DNA of 5,873 nucleotides from an uncultured Spirochaetaceae bacterium (lineage in GTDB: Bacteria > Spirochaetota > Spirochaetia > Treponematales > Treponemataceae), in the NCBI GenBank assembly GCA_902797925.1, contig CADBUT010000090.1, positions 1 through 5,873 on the forward strand, given 5' to 3'. The notes beneath the pieces were generated by a model. It was not told where the DNA came from and did not search any database. It worked only from the letters and a program-made list of their open reading frames with translations. Both the position numbers and the translations under genes were made by a program. Below are positions 4,982-5,873 of the stretch, piece by piece; the stretch's first letter is position 1, and every line of letters begins with the position of its first letter.

Positions 4982-5627
4982 ATTTTGCAGATTCTCCGGT
5001 TGAGCCGGAGAATGACGGATGCGGACACGCTCGACCATGACAAACGAACAAGTTTTTGCCTTTCTGATAGGCGGTTTCAAGATTCTTGTTCCAGTTTTTT
5101 TCGCGCAAATCACATGCTTTAGTCATGCCGTCAAAGACGATGAATTCTGCGTCCTGCACTTTTTTGAAAAGCCTGTCGCCGAGCATGACTTTTTCCATGC
5201 TTTCAAGCAGCTTATATTTCTTAAGTTCGCTCTCCGTATGCCCGGTTGTGCACAGAATCAAGCCCTTTTGCAAAAGCTTCATCGATTTTTCGCCATAAGC
5301 AAAGCCGTAAGTCCAAACGCGGTCAAACCAGCCTTGAAGCTTTGCCGGAACATCAGTCCAAAAAACCGGGTAAATGAACACAACCGCGTCAGACGAGTTT
5401 ATTTTCCGCTGCTCGGCGAGCACATCTTCCGCCAAATCAGGCGTAGTCCGGTAGTTCGAATCGCGTAGATATTCCTTTTCAGTCATGTCAGCCTGAAAAT
5501 TCATCTTGTACAAGTCAGAAAGCTCATATTCGTGCCCAGAATCGACAACGCCTTTTATGAAAGAATCTCTGACATGGCGCGTAAACGAATCTTCTGACGG
5601 ATGACAATAAACGATAAAGACTTTCAT
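4980..5627 (-). CDS. Flavodoxin-fold NAD(P)H:quinone oxidoreductase (Flavodoxin_2 family) with repeat-encoded C-terminal tail
   Basis: A 215-residue cytosolic flavoprotein of the NQO1/MdaB/KefF/YwrO-like group, expected to carry out two-electron reduction of quinones or similar compounds with NAD(P)H and bound FMN or FAD. Family marks are MKVFIVYCHPSEDSFTRHV (1-19, first beta strand and the flavin phosphate-binding loop), VVFIYPVFWTDVPAKLQGWF (82-101) followed by DRVWTYGFAYG (102-112), the flavin-ring and dimer segment, and LILCTTGHTES (123-133). The recognisable domain ends near Phe194 (KGKNLF). The remaining residues, CHGRACPHPS and onward to 215, come from a hairpin-bearing repeat at 4988-5042 and look unlike the family; the frame stops only in the shared terminator. 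It starts at 5627, the N-terminus expected for the family, with AAGGGA 10 nt upstream. It follows the unidentified gene ending at 5709 on the same strand, 81 bp away, so it may be co-transcribed or use its own promoter. Confidence 0.92.
   Translation of the reverse strand: MKVFIVYCHPSEDSFTRHVRDSFIKGVVDSGHEYELSDLYKMNFQADMTEKEYLRDSNYRTTPDLAEDVLAEQRKINSSDAVVFIYPVFWTDVPAKLQGWFDRVWTYGFAYGEKSMKLLQKGLILCTTGHTESELKKYKLLESMEKVMLGDRLFKKVQDAEFIVFDGMTKACDLREKNWNKNLETAYQKGKNLFVCHGRACPHPSFSGSTGESAK
4988..5042. repeat. Hairpin-bearing dispersed-type repeat within the 3' end of the oxidoreductase gene
   Basis: ATTCTCCGG (4991-4999) and CCGGAGAAT (5005-5013) form a perfect 9-bp inverted repeat with a 5-base loop, followed by a G+C-rich stretch up to CTCGACCATGACA at 5042. 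On the minus strand it reads as CHGRACPHPS plus a short low-complexity tail. I recall the peptide string CHGRxCPHPS from unrelated short hypothetical proteins in several bacteria, which fits a repeat family translated by accident. Other copies are not in the window, so repeat status is inferred. Confidence 0.55.
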
Positions 5628-5637
5628 AAGCTGATTT

Positions 5638-5643
5638 TCCCTT
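5638..5643 (-). promoter_or_regulatory. Ribosome binding site of the oxidoreductase gene
   Basis: AAGGGA on the minus strand, 10 nt before the ATG at 5627. The spacing is a little long, so translation may be modest. No alternative start fits the domain better, because MKVFIVYCHP is the normal N-terminus. Confidence 0.5.
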
Positions 5644-5653
5644 TAGTCTTTTG

Positions 5654-5662
5654 ATGATAGCA
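5654..5662 (-). promoter_or_regulatory. Possible extended -10 promoter of the oxidoreductase gene
   Basis: Minus strand TGCTATCAT: a TGn extension (5662-5660) followed by TATCAT (5659-5654, five of six). No good -35 box lies at 16-18 bases, which is tolerated with an extended -10. Transcription would begin near 5648, about 20 nt before the start codon. Confidence 0.4.
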
Positions 5663-5708
5663 CAACTCATGAAACTGCGCCACCTGTACAACCGCCCACG
5701 AAGCACGG

Positions 5709-5873
5709 TTATTCAGCAGCAGAAACTGCCACAAGCTTTATGATTGACTTTGCGGTGGTCAAATTGCTTGTATCTGTGTGTATTTCGCCGTCAGAGCCGT
5801 CAATTGAGCCGCAGCCGGAAAACTCAAGCTTTATTTCGCCGCTGTCTTTGCAAAAGTCTTGCGGAATTTCAGC
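5709..5873 (-). CDS. C-terminal end of an unidentified protein (partial)
   Basis: On the minus strand an open frame enters from the right edge and reads 54 codons to TAA at 5711-5709. It begins AEIPQDFCKDSGEIKLEFSG and ends TTAKSIIKLVAVSAAE. No catalytic motif or membrane segment is visible, and the alternating pattern suggests a beta-strand-rich ending, perhaps of a secreted or carbohydrate-active protein, but that is only an impression. Support for coding comes from the open frame, codon use like that of its neighbours (frequent GGC, GCT, AAG and CTT) and tandem placement 81 bp upstream of the oxidoreductase on the same strand. I do not recognise the family. No convincing terminator separates the two genes. 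Confidence 0.6.
   Translation of the reverse strand, partial: AEIPQDFCKDSGEIKLEFSGCGSIDGSDGEIHTDTSNLTTAKSIIKLVAVSAAE

Noticed and set aside
4988..5042. CRISPR repeat or insertion sequence end
   Set aside because: A single copy with no spacer array, no transposase and no target-site duplication; a short dispersed-type repeat fits better.
5019..5468. 149-codon plus-strand open frame
   Set aside because: Antisense to the flavodoxin-fold oxidoreductase; composition is Phe/Leu/Cys-rich noise typical of the reverse of such a gene.
5680..5711. AACCG/CGGTT stem after the partial right-edge gene as a terminator
   Set aside because: Five pairs only and no following T-run on the minus strand.

Overview
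This window looks like ordinary bacterial chromosome: roughly 44-45% G+C by eye, standard genetic code, short intergenic gaps, intrinsic terminators with clear T-runs and sigma-70-type promoters. Protein style (a CjaA-like amino-acid-binding protein, a KAT/YbdL-type aminotransferase, a decarboxylase/PCC-type carboxyltransferase) and a short hairpin-bearing repeat suggest an anaerobic host-associated bacterium. A Treponema-like spirochaete is my best guess, but that is an inference from general resemblance and no marker gene proves it.

Layout, left to right. 1-692 (+): the 3' part of an ABC-transporter amino-acid-binding protein, closed by a strong terminator at 711-758. 769-1938 (-): a PLP-dependent class I aminotransferase with its own consensus promoter and Shine-Dalgarno site, which put the start 15 codons inside the longest open frame. 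2047-3201 (-): an unusual two-domain protein, an N-terminal Nudix hydrolase joined to a C-terminal HExxH zinc-metallopeptidase-like domain. 3202-3417: a divergent intergenic region with two face-to-face promoters whose -10 boxes overlap, two copies of a 23-bp dyad TGACA-N13-TGTCA set 54 bp apart, and a perfect 9-bp inverted repeat. 3418-4908 (+): a biotin-dependent acyl-CoA carboxyltransferase subunit (propionyl-CoA carboxylase beta / methylmalonyl-CoA decarboxylase alpha type) that stands alone. 4941-4981: a bidirectional terminator shared with the convergent gene. 4980-5627 (-): a flavodoxin-fold NAD(P)H:quinone oxidoreductase whose last 20 or so residues are encoded by a hairpin-bearing repeat. 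5709-5873 (-): the C-terminal 54 codons of an unidentified gene.

The genes do not form one obvious pathway. The most connected part is the 3202-3417 control region, which can link the Nudix-peptidase fusion and the carboxyltransferase in an either/or fashion because the two promoters cannot be open at once. The two points most worth following are the Nudix-zincin fusion with its elaborate shared promoter region, and the capture of a repeat element as coding sequence at the 3' end of the oxidoreductase gene.
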